Source: Saururus chinensis
Taxonomy: Eukaryota; Streptophyta; Magnoliopsida; Piperales; Saururaceae
NCBI GenBank assembly: GCA_035235625.1
Contig: CP141146.1
Coordinates: 19,710,501-19,774,500, forward strand
Length of the DNA stretch: 64,000 nucleotides
Direction: 5' to 3'
Shown here piece by piece: positions 60,818 to 64,000 of the stretch. The position numbers and the translations under genes were made by a program. The notes below the pieces were generated by a model. It was not told the origin of the DNA and made no database searches. It was given only the letters and a program-made list of their open reading frames with translations. Position 1 is the stretch's first letter, and each line of letters begins with the position of its first letter.

Positions 60818-61501
60818 TTAAGCCCCTTGAACTATAGCTTTTGTCTTTTTCATAAGTCTTGAAACATTCAGATACTTTTTTGATCTTATCAACTTTCCAC
60901 CCAGAATTTTGTTCCCTAGCTTTGAGAACACACTTGGACCACTTGATTTTTTGAAAAAAGCAAAGTGAGGGAAGTGAGTGGTCTTAGGCTTCAGATGAAC
61001 TTGGTTCAATAGGTCTTCATAAGTATTGTGACTTAGCCTTGAAAACACACTATCATTGCTCGAAACTTTGCCATAAGTAAAGTGAGGGGAGTGAGTGATC
61101 TTAGGTTCCATATGAGCTTGATTCATAAAGTTTTCAAGAGTATTGTACCTTAGCCTTGAAAACACAGTGTCACTGCTCAATGCTTTGCCTTAGGCAAAAA
61201 AAGGGGAGTGAGTGGTCTTAGGCTCCATATAAGCTTGGTTCACAAAATCTTCATAAGTATTACGCTTTAGCCTTGAAAACACATTGTCACCTCTCAAAAC
61301 TTTGTTATAGGCAAAGTGAATGGAGTGAGTGGTCTTAGGCAATGAAACATTCACTTTCATCTTTATGGAACTACATGTAGCATCCATGCTAGTGTCCACC
61401 AGAATCACTATTTTTTCTTTATTTTTCTGCTTTGCCAAGAAAGCTTGAAACTTTGCCTCATCAAAATTAATGATGAGCTTGAAATTTTCACTAGCTTCCA
61501 T
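60818..61501 (-). pseudogene. 5'-proximal ORF of element 5 with four 39-residue repeats
   Basis: It starts at ATG 61499-61501 (MEASENFKLIINFDEAKF), a few dozen bases inside the 5' LTR, and runs in one frame to 60818 with one stop at 61190. Four repeats carry VFSRL or VFSKL at about 61282, 61165, 61048 and 60931, exactly 117 bp (39 codons) apart. The unit reads roughly NTYEDFVNQ-PKTTHSPHFA. VFSRL/VFDRL-type repeats are known from the gag-pol region of some plant Ty3/gypsy elements. Role unknown; it is the only clearly element-coded part left. Codons before the ATG are open but begin at a GTG. Confidence 0.65.
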
Positions 61502-61529
61502 TTTTGCCAAAAAGATAGAAGGAGGAGAA

Positions 61530-61554
61530 GGTCCCACCGTATGTGCCAGAAATC
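61530..61554 (-). promoter_or_regulatory. Primer-binding-like site of element 5
   Basis: The minus strand just inside the right LTR reads GATTTCTGGCACATACGGTG and continues GGGACC. It resembles the TTTCTGGC-type primer region of Tat/Ogre-like elements, although the match to a particular tRNA cannot be checked here. It fixes the right LTR as the 5' LTR. Confidence 0.5.
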
Positions 61555-63053
61555 TGTTGGTCGATTTTAGTAGTTCCCTACATACAAGTCAAGAGAACGG
61601 ATCGAAAGATCCTTCCTTGCAAAAGATAAGAGAAGAATTTTTTTTGTTTTATGTGGGACAACCTTCTTTTGATTAATCAAGATTGCTCTTTACAATTTGG
61701 AGTGAGTAGTGGTGATTAATAAAATTTCAAAACCCTTCGATTAGATAGCAAAATGAAGAAAAGAACTTCGAATTTATTAAAATAAAAGGAAAGTGGAATT
61801 GCCAGGAGAAATGGCTACAACTTTAAAGTTTAGAAAAAAAGAAAAGAATAAACAAATAAACTTATTCTTGAAGATGAGAGTTCCCTTGTATGAATTCTTC
61901 CTCATTCTTAAGTACTTTTGCTTGTCTTTTAATTCCTCAAACTTCTTTCACTTTCAAAAGGTTGAGGCTTTTAGGATTTCTAGATGTCTTTTAGTAGGTG
62001 ATGGATTTTTGGATTTCTTTTTGGAGGTTCCTTAGACTTGAAAGCCAAAAGCCACATCTTATGAAAACAAAGGGGTATTTATAGCTTTGGGGGTTATACG
62101 GTTAAACAAAGTAGTTAAGGTGAGCTGGAAAAGTAGTTTGTAAGAAGTGGAGAGTGAGTTAGTGGGAGATGGAGAATGGGTTAGTGGGAGGTGGAGAATC
62201 AATTAGTGGGATGGTTGGTGAGAATCGGATTGATTAGTAGAGAGTGAGTTAGTGGAAAGTGGGGAGTGTGAGAGAAGTCCGGGTATTATACCTTTGACTT
62301 GGTCTCCTCCACTTCATCACTCTCTTTACACATCATCATTCATTCATTTTTTTAGTTTTATAATTTCATTCATTCATTTTTTTATTTTATTTCTTCAATT
62401 TTTTTTTATTTAGGATAGGGGATCACAAGCCTCAGGGTTCTGACTTAGTCTTCCTACTCTCTATGTGGGGCCCATGGGGGTTTTCCACATAATCTCTTTA
62501 CTTTACTTTTTTTTCAAACTTTGAGTTCTTTGAAATTAAACTTTTGGTGTTTCTTTTTTTTTTAGTCTCATGGCAATTTTAATGTGAGATTTATGGGGTC
62601 TCACAAAGCCAATTTAGCTATTGTAGCTATCTTTGATTGTAAGGGGGCCTCATGAGGTCCTTAGAAATTTTTTTGTTAGAAGTCGTAACTCATCTCTACG
62701 TCTGTAGGATTAGATTTTACTTTTTCTTCCTTTTTTTTCTTTAAACTTTGTCCATTTCTTCTTTTTTTTTTCTTTGGACTTTGTTCACTTTGGAGACTTT
62801 GTCTATTTCAAAATTTTGGTCTCATTTAGAGCTAGTCAAGCTCCAAAATCTTGGCCTTTGAATTTTGATTTTTTTTGTCAACACATTCCTACGTGTGTAG
62901 CATTCGAATTCGCTTCATCTTTTTTTTTTCTTTGGACTTTGTCCACTTTGGAAACTTTGTCCATTTTAAAAATTTAGTCTCATTCAGAACTAGTCAAGTT
63001 TCAAAATCTTGGCCTTTAAATTTTAATTTTTTAATAATTTTTTTATGTCAACA
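61555..63053 (-). repeat. 5' LTR of element 5 (1499 bp)
   Basis: Starts TGTTGGTCGATTTTAG, ends TTTTATGTCAACA. It is similar to 55678-57142 with substitutions and small indels, mainly in the T-rich and GGACTTTGTCCA-word parts near 62740-63000. The divergence is greater than between the LTRs of element 3, so element 5 looks older. The frames at 62774-62977 and 62875-63111 come from the repeated words and are not genes. Confidence 0.88.
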
Positions 63054-63331
63054 GAAATGTGAAATCCAATGGGTCCACAAGGTTGTATTCGACCATTCCA
63101 TGTACATTTAGACTAATAAGAGCCTATTCTTGACCATTAAATAGCTTTAGCTAAGCTTCACTTCCTCTTCCACTTGGATCCTATCAAAGCCCATTTAGAC
63201 ATGTAAACACAAGAGTGGTCCAACTCACCTATTCAAAATATAAATAGTCAAAATAAGTAATGACTTAACAAAAAATATGATTGCAATTCAAGATTAGAAA
63301 ATATTTAATTGAACATTATTCTAGTGCATCA
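63054..63331 (-). repeat. 3' LTR of element 4, right part
   Basis: Begins GAAAT (the duplicated target), then GTGAAATCCAATGGGTCC, continuing exactly where 55677 broke off, and ends CTAGTGCATCA. It matches 8730-9010 and 15345-15611. Confidence 0.88.
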
Positions 63332-64000
63332 AATACCCCCCAACCAGCATATTGCTAGACTTTAGCAATTCATGCGTTCAAAAATAATTAAAAAAAAAAC
63401 AAGAAAACATGCCACTTTTGTAAGCCATTATGACTACATTTAGCACATGTAGAAAGCCATTAAACCTAACTTGTGCAAGTGGACGAGTTGTGTCTCGTGA
63501 GGGTTTGTAGTAAATATACCCACAAAATTCAAAATACTCATGGATTGCCTCCTGGGTAGCACTAAGTTTTATGTCTTTAGCTAGACAAAACAAAGAAGAA
63601 GAGGAAAAAAAAATTACAAGTGACAATGCTAACTAGTTGTGTTGAGGAAGTAAAGACTAAGATAATAATTATAAAGCAATACCAAAGAACCCCTTCATCC
63701 CCACTTAGCAAACATCAAACTTTATAATTAACTCTAAAATACTCAAGCAGTAGTTTTCCTAGATTAAGTATTAAAAAAAAAATATTAATGAAACTCCAAA
63801 CCATTAAAGTTATATGTAGATGAATTTTTGAAACAATGTGTTAGTGATTCCATGTAAAATTTTGGCAAGATAATTAGAAGATCAGTCTCTTAAAGTAGTA
63901 TGCCCTTCTACTCACCAAGAGATGTTTAGATAGCCAAAAGAACCAATTCAAAACATAACAACCTATCCAAGATAAGTAATTTGAATGTTCACTTTAATAC
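63332..64000 (-). other. 3' noncoding region of element 4
   Basis: Homologous to 15612-16290 of element 2, in the same order: AAATACCCCCC, the GAGTTGTGTCTCGTGAGGGT block near 63484, the TTGCCTCCTGGGTAGCACT block at 63541-63590, and CTCACCAAGAGATGTTTAGA near 63915. No coding frame; the frame at 63378-63626 is accidental. The element continues past the window. Confidence 0.75.

Larger units (their letters stand above)
55678..63053 (-). mobile_element. Element 5: gypsy-type LTR element without recognisable pol, inserted in element 4's LTR
   Basis: The LTRs are 55678-57142 (1465 bp) and 61555-63053 (1499 bp), each starting TGTTGG and ending GTCAACA. Flanks are CAAAT (55673-55677) and GAAAT (63054-63058), a 5-bp duplication with one change. 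A primer-site-like TTTCTGGCACATACGGTGGG lies on the minus strand just inside the right LTR, so it is minus-oriented. The 4.4-kb interior holds a repeat-bearing frame near the 5' end, decayed coding-like text, a truncated MULE (58097 to about 59975) and an unrecognised coding-like piece (57160-57513). No RT or integrase motif was found, so it is LARD-like or a deletion product. Confidence 0.85.
54496..64000 (-). mobile_element. Element 4: 3' end of an Athila/Tat-like element, LTR split by element 5
   Basis: LTR pieces 54496-55677 and 63054-63331 join into one family A LTR resembling element 1's (7897-9010). The interior begins at 63332 and continues beyond the window. As in element 2, the LTR is followed by AAATACCCCCC, the GAGTTGTGTCTCGTGAGGGT block near 63484 and the TTGCCTCCTGGGTAGCACT block near 63543, so this is the 3' end of a minus-strand element. 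Its coding part and 5' LTR lie to the right of the window, so its own target duplication cannot be checked. Confidence 0.82.

Noticed and set aside
62774-63111. Tandem FSLDFVHFG-type protein repeats
   Set aside because: They arise from repeated TTCTTTGGACTTTGTCCA words in the LTR of element 5. The other LTR has the same words without an open frame.

Overview
This 64 kb window is a gene-poor, AT-rich stretch of plant nuclear DNA, almost certainly angiosperm heterochromatin. I found no intact cellular gene, tRNA, rRNA or CRISPR array. Nearly everything is LTR retrotransposon DNA: Ty3/gypsy of the Athila/Tat kind (PBS-side sequence like GCCGTTGCCGGGG, gag with a LQPTRSSSPS-type motif), a Ty1/copia element of SIRE/Maximus-like layout, long chromovirus-like solo LTRs, one MULE relic, and a satellite array related to a retrotransposon LTR. 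The short open frames are fragments of decayed polyproteins or chance frames.

Layout. 1-527 is the edge of an unassigned insertion. 528-9010 is a decayed minus-strand Athila/Tat-like element (element 1) whose 5' LTR is at 7897-9010; a solo LTR of another family (B) sits in it at 4177-5819. From 9011 to 39199 runs an old plus-strand copia element broken into pieces (LTR-like 9011-10089, gag 10090-11205, linker 33441-33575, INT/RT/RNase H 35412-38830). A long noncoding LTR-like unit (X) interrupts it at 11210. X is interrupted at 14416-30685 by a complete minus-strand Athila/Tat-like element (element 2: 1196-bp LTRs, target duplication GTGCG). Element 2 is interrupted at 19873-27053 by a gag-protease-only element (element 3). 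X also holds a chromovirus-type solo LTR at 30814-32751 (duplication TAAAT). That is a four-level nest. A second X copy (39200 to about 45334) carries a solo LTR of element 2's family (43323-44766, duplication GTGGT) and preserves the uninterrupted site corresponding to the element 2 insertion.

45335-54457 is a head-to-tail array of nine roughly 1.05-kb units plus a tail, related in sequence to the copia LTR-like region at 9011-10089. From about 54496 to the window end lies the 3' LTR and 3' internal region of a fourth minus-strand Athila/Tat-like element (element 4). Its LTR is split by element 5 (55678-63053), a 7.4-kb gypsy-type element lacking recognisable RT or integrase. Element 5 carries a truncated MULE with a hairpin-rich flank and an unrecognised coding-like fragment.

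Nothing here looks able to move on its own. The best-preserved coding regions are the pol of element 2 (one frame across about 4 kb once element 3 is removed, broken only by stops) and the gag of element 3 (one frame, five stops that can all be read as single transitions). The main interest is structural: exact insertion junctions, LTR-to-satellite conversion, a high proportion of solo LTRs, and one CpG-rich LTR in AT-rich surroundings. I see no new biological system.
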